This document shows positions 22,230 to 30,889 of a DNA stretch of 64,000 nt, piece after piece. Location of the stretch: positions 512,782 to 576,781 of the forward strand of contig JAMPFF010000001.1 of NCBI GenBank assembly GCA_023664605.1, read 5' to 3'. The position numbers and the translations under genes are program-made. The stretch is from Clostridium sp. GTDB lineage: Bacteria; Bacillota; Clostridia; Lachnospirales; Lachnospiraceae. The notes below the pieces were generated by a model that was not told the DNA's origin, made no database searches, and saw only the letters and a list, made by a program, of their open reading frames with translations. The stretch's first letter is position 1. Each line of letters opens with the position of its first letter.

Positions 22230-23675
22230 ATGTACTGCAAAAACTGTGGAAAACAAATTGAAGAAGAAAGCAGATTCTGTCAATATTGCGGGGCAATAAA
22301 TGAGTCGGCGCCAAATCAGGAAATGCAGAAGATTATTCCTGACAAAAAGGAAAAAAAGAAGCGGAAAAACAAGAAAACTGTGATTATCATAGTTATTGCG
22401 ATTTTCATTGTTTTAGGAGCAATTATCTTTTTCAGTGGTGATGATTCATCGCAAGCGGAGCAATTCATCGATTTAGTGCAGAACGGTTATTTAGGGAATT
22501 ATGATACGGTTACAATAAAAGAAGTTCTGGAATATGTGGATGAAGATGCAGAGTGGAATGCAGGAGAAGCTGTTTCCGGAGACCATTATATCGTTGAATG
22601 CGAAGGAAGTGAGATGACGATACAGTTTTCAGTCGATAGCCTGGAGGAAGAACTTTTTAAGGTAACAGGGATTCAGATACCGGGAATTGACAGTTCCGAT
22701 ATGAAAGCATATGACGTGAAGATTTATCTGGACAATCTTTATCAGATATATGCTAATGCGCATCCGGAAAAAGGGTTGTATATAGATGTAGGTATCTCTA
22801 ACGATACTTTGGAGGGGCATGTCGGACCGGTCAGAGCAGCAGAAAAATCTCTCAATACACAGTTGGAAACCGATGAAGCTGTGCAAGATTTGTATGCGTA
22901 TGCAGACTATACGGAGGATGAATTAATTCGGGAATTTAACTATGAGAAAAATGAATACGGAATCTATCCGGAAGAGACACATGCAAATTTTTATTTTATG
23001 GATGGAAAGCTGTATATGCTTACAATCAGTAAGCCGGAAGATATGGAAATATCACTTTGCGGTGTGAATTTACAGGATTCTGTGGAAGAGGCGGATGCCA
23101 TTTTAAAAAGCAAAGGCTTTATTTGCGAGGGTTCTTATGAAACGGCGGAACTTGCGAAAGACGGTTCGCTTGATACAGTGGATGTTACGGTAATTTCTTA
23201 CCTGGAAAGTAAAACAGGCTATCCATATTATATTTATACGGATGTCGATCATACGATTACGTCATTATCCTATGGATTGGAAGCGGAAGAGGCTGTCTTT
23301 ATGGAAGAACAGACGCAGGAAGAAAACTGGGATTTTATTACAGAGCCTTTGACATACGGACTGTATTCCTATGATGACGGAATGGGAACGAGCAAGACTG
23401 CGGAAGTAGGATTTTCGACAGATGAAGATGGAGGCGATTACATCTATATTGAATGTTGGCGAAATGACAGGGAAATTGTCTTTTTCAGCGGAGCATTGGA
23501 AGATAACGGAGAAAGTTATTATGCCTATTGTGAAGACTTTGACAGCAGTATTTTAGTGACTTTTGCGGATGGCGGACTATATGTGCAGCTTATGTATTCT
23601 AATGTTGTTGGTATGGACAGTCTGGAGGGATTCTACAGCTTGACAAAGGCTTTGAATTTAAATGAAGTAAGCTAA
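22230..23675 (+). CDS. Zinc-ribbon membrane protein with large C-terminal domain, 481 aa
   Basis: The N-terminal zinc ribbon has cysteines 3, 6, 17 and 20 (YCKNCGKQIEEESRFCQYCG). A basic linker is followed by one membrane helix (about residues 47-69, VIIIVIAIFIVLGAIIFFSG). The remaining 410 residues are acidic, beta-rich and probably outside the membrane, with two repeats of a domain that I cannot name. Similar zinc-ribbon plus TM proteins are common and uncharacterised in Lachnospiraceae. ATG follows GCGGAGGGGGTGCGGGT. It is preceded by operator site 4 and followed 25 bp later by a second zinc-ribbon gene. Confidence 0.8.
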   Translation: MYCKNCGKQIEEESRFCQYCGAINESAPNQEMQKIIPDKKEKKKRKNKKTVIIIVIAIFIVLGAIIFFSGDDSSQAEQFIDLVQNGYLGNYDTVTIKEVLEYVDEDAEWNAGEAVSGDHYIVECEGSEMTIQFSVDSLEEELFKVTGIQIPGIDSSDMKAYDVKIYLDNLYQIYANAHPEKGLYIDVGISNDTLEGHVGPVRAAEKSLNTQLETDEAVQDLYAYADYTEDELIREFNYEKNEYGIYPEETHANFYFMDGKLYMLTISKPEDMEISLCGVNLQDSVEEADAILKSKGFICEGSYETAELAKDGSLDTVDVTVISYLESKTGYPYYIYTDVDHTITSLSYGLEAEEAVFMEEQTQEENWDFITEPLTYGLYSYDDGMGTSKTAEVGFSTDEDGGDYIYIECWRNDREIVFFSGALEDNGESYYAYCEDFDSSILVTFADGGLYVQLMYSNVVGMDSLEGFYSLTKALNLNEVS

Positions 23676-23700
23676 ACTTGCAAAAGAAAAGGAGATAAAA

Positions 23701-24507
23701 ATGTTTTGTAAAAATTGTGGAAAAGAATTAGCGGAAGATACGGCATTCTGCCCTGCCTGCGGAACAAAGCAGGAAAACGGTGTAGAGCAGGAGAAAAATT
23801 TAAACAATCAGAGAGATGCGGAAAAAGAACCCTCTAATTTAGAAACAGAGAAAAAGGAGTCAGATAAAAGTATCATTTCCAAAGTATGGAACAGTCCGTT
23901 GTTTACTAAAATAGCGATAAAATTTGGAAATGTGTTGGAAATATTGGAGGGTATTATATTTCTCATATCGTCACCCCATCTATTTAAGGAGGGCGGATTC
24001 TGGGGAATTGCATTTGGGATTCTTTTCGTACTTGGCGGTATAGGGTGTTGTATCAGCGGAGCTATGTCGCTGTTATCCCGGAAGATAAGTGATGATGGGA
24101 CAAAAGCAATGGATGAAGCGGAAATCAATAAAAAGAAAAAGAATTTCTGCATCGGTATCGTAGTAATTGTAATCGTTATCATCATCTTCAAAAATACCGG
24201 AGGCGGCACATATGCTATGATACAGTCCATGTCATTTGATGATATGGGACCGCAGACAATAGGAGAACTTATAGATGATAACCTAAAAGGCGCTGAATGG
24301 TCGCAGAAAGAGTTGGACAAAGGAAGCAGGCTGGTCTATGTAGAGGGTTATTATCCCGACTATGGGCAGACGATTAGAATTGAATTTTATTATGAAAATG
24401 ATGGTGATTCTTATGAAGTGTCATTAAACGGGATGTATCTGGTGGACAGTCACGAGGAACTTAATGCGATAGAGACGGCTTTCGTATGGGCATCCTTTTA
24501 TAATTGA
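23701..24507 (+). CDS. Zinc-ribbon membrane protein, 268 aa
   Basis: The N-terminal zinc ribbon has cysteines 3, 6, 17 and 20 (FCKNCGKELAEDTAFCPACG). Two closely spaced hydrophobic segments (about residues 80-125, GIAFGILFVLGGIGCCISGA) and a third (about 145-163, IGIVVIVIVIIIF) follow. The last 90 residues form a soluble domain containing IGELIDDNLKGAEWSQKELD. It is related in design to the preceding gene, with which it probably forms an operon, ending at a strong terminator at 24531. ATG follows AAAAGGAGATAAAA. Function unknown. Confidence 0.78.
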   Translation: MFCKNCGKELAEDTAFCPACGTKQENGVEQEKNLNNQRDAEKEPSNLETEKKESDKSIISKVWNSPLFTKIAIKFGNVLEILEGIIFLISSPHLFKEGGFWGIAFGILFVLGGIGCCISGAMSLLSRKISDDGTKAMDEAEINKKKKNFCIGIVVIVIVIIIFKNTGGGTYAMIQSMSFDDMGPQTIGELIDDNLKGAEWSQKELDKGSRLVYVEGYYPDYGQTIRIEFYYENDGDSYEVSLNGMYLVDSHEELNAIETAFVWASFYN

Positions 24508-24530
24508 TTGAAATAAAAAACAGGTAGTTG

Positions 24531-24566
24531 AGGGAGAATCCTTTTCGGGTTCTCCCTTATTTTGTT
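24531..24566 (+). terminator. Terminator after the zinc-ribbon genes
   Basis: AGGGAGAATCC (24531-24541), loop TTTTC, GGGTTCTCCCT (24547-24557), then T-rich sequence. A near-identical terminator closes the Island 2 cargo at 44329-44374. Confidence 0.85.
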
Positions 24567-24701
24567 TCTAAAAAGCATTTTTAAAGCCACAGCATAAATA
24601 TTTAGGGAAAGGAGGAGCAGAGGATAGAATATCGTGGTGCTAGAGCGTAATGAAAATGCGGCAGGAAACGAAAAATAAGAAAAAGAAAAGGAGAGAAAAT
24701 T

Positions 24702-25634
24702 ATGGCAGCAAACGTAGAAACAATGTTTTACACAAGGGAAAAACCCTGGCACGGTCTGGGAACAAAGGTGGAAGAAGCGCTTTCTTCCGCAGAAGCCTTA
24801 CAGACGGCAGGATTAGACTGGCAGGTAGTGCAGGAACCCATCTATACGGATGACGGCAGCATGATTCCGGGATATAAAGCCAACATCCGCGACAGCGACA
24901 GAAAGGCGCTCGGCGTTGTGAGCGAGCGTTATAAGATTATCCAGAACAGGGAAGCGTTCGCTTTTACGGACGCCCTGCTTGGGAGCGGCGTGCGCTATGA
25001 AACGGCGGGGTCTTTGCAGGAGGGCAGGCGCGTATGGCTCCTTGCAAGGCTTCCGAGGGAATACATCATTTCAGGGGAGCGGATTTCCCCGTATCTGGTC
25101 TTTTCCAATACGCATGACGGGAGCGGAGCAGTCAAAGCGGCGCTTACGCCGGTAAGGGTGGTGTGCAACAATACGCTCAACCTTGCCCTGCACACGGCAA
25201 AACGCTCATGGTCAATGATACATACGGGAAACATCATGGATAAGATACAGGAAGCGGAGGAGACGCTGTTTATGGCGGAGGAATATATGGACAGCCTCGG
25301 AAAAGAGATTGAACGCCTGAGCGGGCAGAAAATATCGGACGGGCAGATAAAAGAGTACATTGAACAGCTGCTTCCCGTAGAAAAAGACGCAACCGCCATA
25401 CAGGAGAAAAATATCCTGAAACTGCGTGAAGATATGAAAAGGCGGTATTATGATGCGCCCGATTTGCAGGAAGTCGGGAATAATGCTTACCGCCTTATCA
25501 ATGCTGTATCGGATTTTGCAACCCACGCAAGACCCTTACGGAGGACGCCGAACTATAACGAAAACCTGTTTATCCGCACGATGGACGGCAACCCTTTGAT
25601 TGACAGGGCGTACCAGCTTGTAAAAGCAGTATAA
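24702..25634 (+). CDS. DUF932 family phage/plasmid-like protein
   Basis: A 310-residue DUF932 (phage/plasmid-like TIGR03299) protein. The N-terminus FYTREKPWHGLGTKVEEALS is the family hallmark, followed by GVVSERYKIIQNREAF and VFSNTHDGSGAVKAALTPVRVVCNN. DUF932 proteins occur in phages, plasmids and ICEs next to single-strand annealing recombination genes, as here. They are thought to act in DNA recombination or repair, but the mechanism is not established. ATG follows AAGGAGAGAAAATT. Codon use is more GC-rich than the TerB operon, so this block probably has a different origin. It begins a four-gene run ending at 28270. Confidence 0.92.
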   Translation: MAANVETMFYTREKPWHGLGTKVEEALSSAEALQTAGLDWQVVQEPIYTDDGSMIPGYKANIRDSDRKALGVVSERYKIIQNREAFAFTDALLGSGVRYETAGSLQEGRRVWLLARLPREYIISGERISPYLVFSNTHDGSGAVKAALTPVRVVCNNTLNLALHTAKRSWSMIHTGNIMDKIQEAEETLFMAEEYMDSLGKEIERLSGQKISDGQIKEYIEQLLPVEKDATAIQEKNILKLREDMKRRYYDAPDLQEVGNNAYRLINAVSDFATHARPLRRTPNYNENLFIRTMDGNPLIDRAYQLVKAV

Positions 25635-25684
25635 TGACTAAATGAGTCAATAATATCAGACAATAAAAACGAGGAGGAAACCAT

Positions 25685-26617
25685 ATGTATACAAAAATCC
25701 CGGTTGGAAATCTGGACAGGCTGGAATGGCTGCGGCTAAGAAAGACAGGGCTCGGCGGTTCTGACGCAGGAGCCGTCTGCGGACTGAACCCCTACAGCAG
25801 CCCGATGAATGTTTACCATGATAAGATATGTGAGGAAATAAAAGAGAAAGAAGATAATGAAGCCATAAGACAGGGGCATGATTTGGAGGATTATGTGGCA
25901 GCACGTTTCATGGAGGCATCCGGATTAAAGGCGCGCCGCTCCAATTACATGTACAGAAGCATTGAAAATCCCTTTATGATAGCGGATGTAGACCGCCTTA
26001 TCATAGGAGAGGACGCAGGATTGGAATGCAAGACCGTGGGCGCGTACAGCGCGGATAAATGGAAAGACGGGGAAATACCGCTCCATTATATCATGCAGTG
26101 CTATCACTATATGGCAGTGACAGGAAAACGCGCATGGTATATAGCGGCAGTCATACTCGGCAGGGAATTTGTCTACCGCAGGCTGGAATGGGATGACGCG
26201 CTGATAACGCAGTTAATCGAAACGGAAAAATATTTCTGGACGGAGCATGTGGAAAAAGGCGTTATGCCTGCGCCGGACGGCTCCAAGGCTTGTGACGCGC
26301 TGCTAGATGAGCGTTTCCATACGGCTAAAAAATCCAGCCCTATCATGCTTACAGGGTTTGACCAGAAGCTAATAAGAAGAGAGCAAATCCTAAAAGAGAT
26401 ATCTGCATTAGAACAGGAACAGAAACAGATAGAACAGGAAGTGAAATTGTATATGAAAGACAATGAATATGCCGTAAACGATAAATACAAAGTTTCATGG
26501 AGCAATGTGGAAAATACAAGGCTGGATGTAAAAAGAATCAGACAGGAAGAACCGGAAATTTATAAAAACTATGCAAAAGTTTCCAACGTCCGCCGTTTCC
26601 AGATAAAAGCGGCATAG
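25685..26617 (+). CDS. YqaJ family viral recombinase (exonuclease)
   Basis: A PD-(D/E)XK exonuclease of the lambda Exo/YqaJ family, which resects DNA ends for a single-strand annealing protein. The N-terminal GLGGSDAGAVCGLNPYSSPM (about residues 20-39) and the catalytic Asp/Glu-x-Lys in ADVDRLIIGEDAGLECKT (about 100-117) are both visible. The C-terminal helical region (residues about 235-275) is coiled-coil like. Length 310 is normal. ATG follows CGAGGAGGAAACCAT. It is co-directional with the Rad52-like annealing protein gene 19 bp downstream, the usual exonuclease/annealase pairing. Confidence 0.93.
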   Translation: MYTKIPVGNLDRLEWLRLRKTGLGGSDAGAVCGLNPYSSPMNVYHDKICEEIKEKEDNEAIRQGHDLEDYVAARFMEASGLKARRSNYMYRSIENPFMIADVDRLIIGEDAGLECKTVGAYSADKWKDGEIPLHYIMQCYHYMAVTGKRAWYIAAVILGREFVYRRLEWDDALITQLIETEKYFWTEHVEKGVMPAPDGSKACDALLDERFHTAKKSSPIMLTGFDQKLIRREQILKEISALEQEQKQIEQEVKLYMKDNEYAVNDKYKVSWSNVENTRLDVKRIRQEEPEIYKNYAKVSNVRRFQIKAA

Positions 26618-26636
26618 GAAAAGAAAGGGGAAATAT

Positions 26637-27362
26637 ATGGAGAATAACATTGTGCGCCTGCTTCGGGCAGATGAAATTGAATGCCGCGCCGCGTCAGTGA
26701 ATGAAAACGGAGTAAGCCTTTTGCTCTACAAGGATGCAAGGGTAGACCAGAAGATTCTGGATGAAACATTCGGCGCGTTCGGGTGGCAGAGAAGCCATCA
26801 GAGCATAAACGGAAGCCTGTACTGCACAGTCTCGGTTTATGATAAGCAGTCCGGCGCATGGATTGCCAAACAGGATGTAGGGGTGGCAGGCACGGCGGAG
26901 AAAGAAAAATCCCTTGCATCGGATTCCTTTAAGCGGGCGTGCTTTAACTGGGGGATAGGGAGGGAGCTGTATACGGCTCCCTTTATCTGGATTCCGGCGT
27001 CTAAAGCGGATATCCGCAGGCAGGGGGAGCGTTATGTCTGCAACAGCCATTTTTCCATCCGTTCCATCGAATATGGCAGTGACAAGGATATCATAGGATT
27101 AATCATCGCCAATGAAAAAAATAAACCTGTTTATGAGTACCGGGAAAAAGAGGCGGCGGGAAAAGAAAAAGCGCCGGAAGCGCCTGAAAAGAGGCTTTCT
27201 GAAAAACAGCTAAATTCCCTAAAAGCGGAACTGGAGAGAACCGGCGTAGCGATAGAGGACGTGCAGGACAGATATAAAATACAAAAGCCGGAGACCATGA
27301 GCCGGGAACTATATAACAAAGTCATGGCGGCGCTGTCAAAGACAAAAACAAAAGCGGCATAA
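26637..27362 (+). CDS. Rad52/22-like single-strand annealing protein
   Basis: A 241-residue member of the Rad52/Rad22 superfamily of phage annealases. The fold core is at residues 1-145, with QDVGVAGTAEKEKSLASDSF followed by KRACFNWGIGRELYTAPF, the pattern of the family. It anneals resected strands produced by the upstream YqaJ nuclease. The C-terminal part after about 165 is charged and ends in a helix (LNSLKAELERTGVAIEDVQD) like the small C-terminal domains of these proteins. ATG follows AAAGGGGAAATAT. Confidence 0.88.
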   Translation: MENNIVRLLRADEIECRAASVNENGVSLLLYKDARVDQKILDETFGAFGWQRSHQSINGSLYCTVSVYDKQSGAWIAKQDVGVAGTAEKEKSLASDSFKRACFNWGIGRELYTAPFIWIPASKADIRRQGERYVCNSHFSIRSIEYGSDKDIIGLIIANEKNKPVYEYREKEAAGKEKAPEAPEKRLSEKQLNSLKAELERTGVAIEDVQDRYKIQKPETMSRELYNKVMAALSKTKTKAA

Positions 27363-27382
27363 AAAGCAAAGGAGAAACATTT

Positions 27383-28270
27383 ATGGACTATGAGAAATTT
27401 AAAAAAGAACTTACAAAAAAGTTACAGGAGCATTACGGAAAAAAAGCACAGACAGGGATTTACACGGTAAAGAAAAACAACGGCTGTTTATATGACGGCG
27501 TGCAGATTACTATGGAAGACGCGGAAAAGAATGTGACGCCCGTTATCAGTTTAGACAGCTTATATGAGTTTTACTGCAAAGGGAGCCTGACAATGCAGGA
27601 ATGCGTAAATGCAGTCTGCCGGGAGCGGGAAAAATATGAAGCCACAGGAAGCATCCTAAAATTTGCGGAAAGCGTAATGGACTGGAATACCGTCAAAGGC
27701 AAAGTTTACCCTGTCTTATTATCCACACAGAAAAATAAGGAACTGCTAAAAGACCTCATATTTACGCCCATGCTTGATTTATCAATCATATATGCCATAC
27801 GGATGGAAATAACAAAAGAAAGCAGCGGGAATGTAAAAGTAAGCAGACACTTACTAAAGCAGTACGGCATAGATGAGAAGCAGTTACATAAACAGGCAAT
27901 GAGAAACCTTGCAAAAGACGGCTATCATTTTCAGGACATGCAAAGCCTCATCCGGGATATGCTGCATACAGAAGAAAATGCAGCGCCGGCAGAGATGTAT
28001 GTGCTTACCAATAAAGGAAAAATATACGGGGCAGCCGGAATCCTGCATAAAAAGCTGGTGCGGGAGTTTGCAAAAGGACAAAGTTTCTTTATCCTGCCAT
28101 CATCTATCCATGAAACAATCTTTGTTCCTGCAGCTAACCCATCAGACAAAGCAGTTTTTGACAATATGGTAGAGGAAGTCAATGCAGCGCAGGTCAGGGC
28201 AGAGGAGCAGCTTTCCGACCACTGCTATTATTACGACGGGCAGACGGATGAAGTGAAGATATGCGCATGA
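27383..28270 (+). CDS. DUF5688 family protein
   Basis: A 295-residue DUF5688-like protein. Family features are the N-terminal VKKNNGCLYDGVQI with conserved V.PVISLDSLYEFYC-like continuation, and the C-terminal FFILPSSIHETIFVPA. Function is unknown; such proteins are frequent in Lachnospiraceae mobile elements, where several copies may be present. ATG follows AAAGGAGAAACATTT. It is the last member of the DUF932/YqaJ/Rad52 block and is followed by a tiny hydrophobic peptide gene. Confidence 0.82.
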   Translation: MDYEKFKKELTKKLQEHYGKKAQTGIYTVKKNNGCLYDGVQITMEDAEKNVTPVISLDSLYEFYCKGSLTMQECVNAVCREREKYEATGSILKFAESVMDWNTVKGKVYPVLLSTQKNKELLKDLIFTPMLDLSIIYAIRMEITKESSGNVKVSRHLLKQYGIDEKQLHKQAMRNLAKDGYHFQDMQSLIRDMLHTEENAAPAEMYVLTNKGKIYGAAGILHKKLVREFAKGQSFFILPSSIHETIFVPAANPSDKAVFDNMVEEVNAAQVRAEEQLSDHCYYYDGQTDEVKICA

Positions 28271-28292
28271 TTAAGGGAAAGGCGGTGTTTGA

Positions 28293-28373
28293 ATGGAGCA
28301 GATAGTAAAGGCGATAGTGGTAGGTGTTTTGACAGTTGTAATTGCGGCGTTGAATGAGAATAAGAGGGAGTGA
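28293..28373 (+). CDS. Small hydrophobic peptide, 26 aa
   Basis: ATG at 28293 reads MEQIVKAIVVGVLTVVIAAL and a polar tail NENKRE. This is one membrane helix plus a charged end, the layout of type I toxins, holin-like peptides and small membrane regulators. A GGCGG site lies 8 nt upstream. No antisense RNA promoter was identified. It stands between the DUF5688 gene and a Phd/RelE pair. Confidence 0.5.
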   Translation: MEQIVKAIVVGVLTVVIAALNENKRE

Positions 28374-28488
28374 GTAAGAATGCAGGATAGAAAATTTTGT
28401 CAATGATGATATTGTATTTTATCTAATATTTATTTATAATAAAAGAAATGATAAAATTATGATAAAATATAGATAAGGAGCGAAAAAC

Positions 28489-28746
28489 ATGATTCAAATA
28501 AGACCAGTTTCAGATTTAAGAAATAAATTTCCGGAGATTGAAAAAATTGTTAATGAGGGAGAACCGGTGTATCTTACCAAAAATGGATATGGTGCTATGG
28601 TGGTACTTAGTATGGAGAAATATTCTCAATTAACAGATGATGTGGAGGCTGTGTTAGATGAAGCAGACCGCGCAGCAGAGAAAAGTGGAAGAATGAATCA
28701 TGAGGAAGTCTTTATGAATTTGCGGAGGAAAATAAATGCTCGGTAA
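28489..28746 (+). CDS. Phd/YefM family antitoxin
   Basis: An 85-residue antitoxin with the Phd/YefM DNA-binding N-terminus (IRPVSDLRNKFPEIEKIV, then GEPVYLTKNGYGAMVVLSME). The C-terminal helix neutralises the toxin. ATG follows AAGGAGCGAAAAAC. Its last 11 bp overlap the toxin gene. Such pairs repress their own promoter; a likely site lies in the AT-rich DNA at 28430-28470, but no clear dyad was identified. Confidence 0.92.
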   Translation: MIQIRPVSDLRNKFPEIEKIVNEGEPVYLTKNGYGAMVVLSMEKYSQLTDDVEAVLDEADRAAEKSGRMNHEEVFMNLRRKINAR

Positions 28747-29065
28747 AAAGTATAGATTAAGATATTTGCCGCTTTTTTATGAGGAACTTCAGGCGAAAGT
28801 AATGTATATTGTTGAAACATTAGGGAATGTTCAAGCGGCAAATGATTTGTTAGATAAAGTGGAATCTGCAATATTAGAGAGACTTCCAATAGCAGAAGCT
28901 TTTGAACAATATCATTCTATTCAGGAACGTCAATATCCTTATTATCGCATCTATGTGGATAATTATGTAATTTATTATGTGGTAATTAAGGACAATCCGG
29001 ATGATTTAATTATGGAAGTGAGAAGATTTCTGTATAGTGGTCAGAATCGGGATAAGCTAATATAG
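28736..29065 (+). CDS. RelE/ParE family toxin
   Basis: A 109-residue RelE/ParE superfamily toxin, partner of the overlapping Phd/YefM antitoxin. The N-terminal YRLRYLPLFYEELQAKVMYI, the central ERLPIAEAFEQYHSIQERQY and the strand YRIYVDNYVIYYVV with a final basic/aromatic segment VRRFLYSGQNRD match the family. It probably cleaves mRNA at the ribosome or blocks gyrase; I cannot say which. The reading frame is intact. Confidence 0.9.
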   Translation: MLGKKYRLRYLPLFYEELQAKVMYIVETLGNVQAANDLLDKVESAILERLPIAEAFEQYHSIQERQYPYYRIYVDNYVIYYVVIKDNPDDLIMEVRRFLYSGQNRDKLI

Positions 29066-29245
29066 TTGAAAAGAGAAAAATCATACATGCTAGAAAGGTA
29101 ATTAATATAATGCCTTTTCTAGTATGTAGATTTATTTATGGGATAGTAGAAAAGCGGGAAAGTGGGAATTGCCATATAAGAAAACGCAAAAATTCCTGTT
29201 TTTGTGGAATGCTCCCAGACTATTTGACAGAGGATAAGGACACTA

Positions 29246-30741
29246 TGATACGATATGATTTTATGCAGCATAAGAAAAAAAGTGATATTCAGAAAGATAT
29301 TGAAGTAAGGTATGGAGTTTCCATTAGCGGTAAAAGTTGGTTAGATGTTCAATTCGTAAATGAGAACTTGGAAAAAATATTGATGAGAGAATGTAAAAAC
29401 ATTCAGTCAGATTTAAACGATATTTTTGAAAAATTAGAAAAAGCAGATAATGAGGTGGATGAAATAAGAAAGCTCCAAGAAGGATTTACAAAAATATATG
29501 GAATAATAGGTAATGTAGAAAAATATAGCAGTGATTTACTGGCAGACAGTTTTATGGGACTGCTTCAAATAGAGAAAGATTGTAATATCCCGTTTAAGGA
29601 TAGTTATAAGCAATGCTGGGATGCAGATGCTTGTAATAAGAGTATAAATATGGAAAATGCAAAAAAGAATTATCCGTTTGCAGATATTAGTAATTTTTTT
29701 GAAGATGGCATTCCAGGAGGATGTGAAGCGTATCATGACTTAATGATGCAGCAAAAAAATATAGGTATTTTTGATATTAATACAAATATAAAGAGTTTAC
29801 AGCGTTACGCATTTCCGAGGACAAGTAATATTTATCATGCTCTTGAAGATTCTCCTATTGAAAATTTACTATTACTTGAAAAAACACAAGGGATTGGCTA
29901 TACGAATCAATTTTTCCGGTATATTCAAGAAGTTAAGCAAAAAGAGCAGTTGGATAAGTTGTCTGGCATTATTAAATATAATATAAAAATTCCTATGTTT
30001 ATTAGAAAAGATATTGCAGCTGTTGAATGGTCATATCTGAGTGATTGTAAGTACAGTGATATGAGTTTGCAATATGCGGAAAATATATTTGATAATATTT
30101 CTTATGCGGTTAAATGTATATATAAAAAACTTTTGAAATTTTACTGGTATGTTTTTTATTTGGCATATTTGGAGAAATATATATCGGGTGTAGATTTATA
30201 TTTAAAGCAATGCTGGCAGCAATATTTTGATGAAGATGAGGCATATAATGAATATATCAAAGAAGAAAATTTGTGTGATTGGCGTAATATAGAGTTTGTT
30301 GAGGATTGTTTTTATCCATTGCATAATGTTTCTTTAGAGTGTACAGGAGAGAAAGAATGTGATGGATATAAGATGCTTGTAATATCAGATTTAAAAGGGC
30401 AAATAGAGATAATTTCATTTATAATGGCGGATGGCAGTTCTTACATAATTGTGGCAGCCGCACCTCTTAATGATTTAGGTAAAATGGTTAGAGAGGAAGC
30501 AAACACAATTTTTCAAAATAAATTAAATTATTTGAAGATTGAGAAATCGTCAAAAGAATATGAAGAATTGGAAAAAGAATACTATGCTATAAGGAAAGAA
30601 TGCTTTGAAAACAAAAAAGCGAAAGAAAAAAAAGCATGGATAGAAAAAGATATAAAAATACCTACAAATAAATTAAAGCCAGTACATGTATATGCCATCA
30701 TTCATGAAAAAGTAGTACGATTATTATTATCAAAAAAGTAA
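29246..30741 (+). CDS. Uncharacterised protein, about 498 aa (up to 543 with upstream start)
   Basis: No family is recognised. The frame is open from 29110, but ATG 29246 (MIRYDFMQHKKKSDIQKDIE) looks the better protein start since the upstream 45 codons are cysteine- and arginine-rich without a good ribosome site before 29110. The protein is soluble, AT-rich in codon use and mostly helical. A coiled coil lies at about residues 55-95 (NDIFEKLEKADNEVDEIRKL) and a second helical charged region near the C-terminus (EELEKEYYAIRKECFENKKA). A strong terminator follows at 30763. It could be a defence effector by location; that is inference. Confidence 0.7.
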
Positions 30742-30762
30742 ATAAGGCATTCTTATGATGTA

Positions 30763-30793
30763 CCCCTCCGAAAATTCGGAGGGGAATTTTTTT
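30763..30793 (+). terminator. Terminator before the helicase gene
   Basis: CCCCTCCGAA (30763-30772), loop AA, TTCGGAGGGG (30775-30784), then AATTTTTTT. Confidence 0.92.
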
Positions 30794-30889
30794 ATGGTTT
30801 GTCTGCTCTTATAATAGAATCAAGCAAGCCAAAGAGGCGAGCGAAATTCTTTTGCGCGAAAGAAAAAGCAGAAAGGAGATTTTTAAAAA

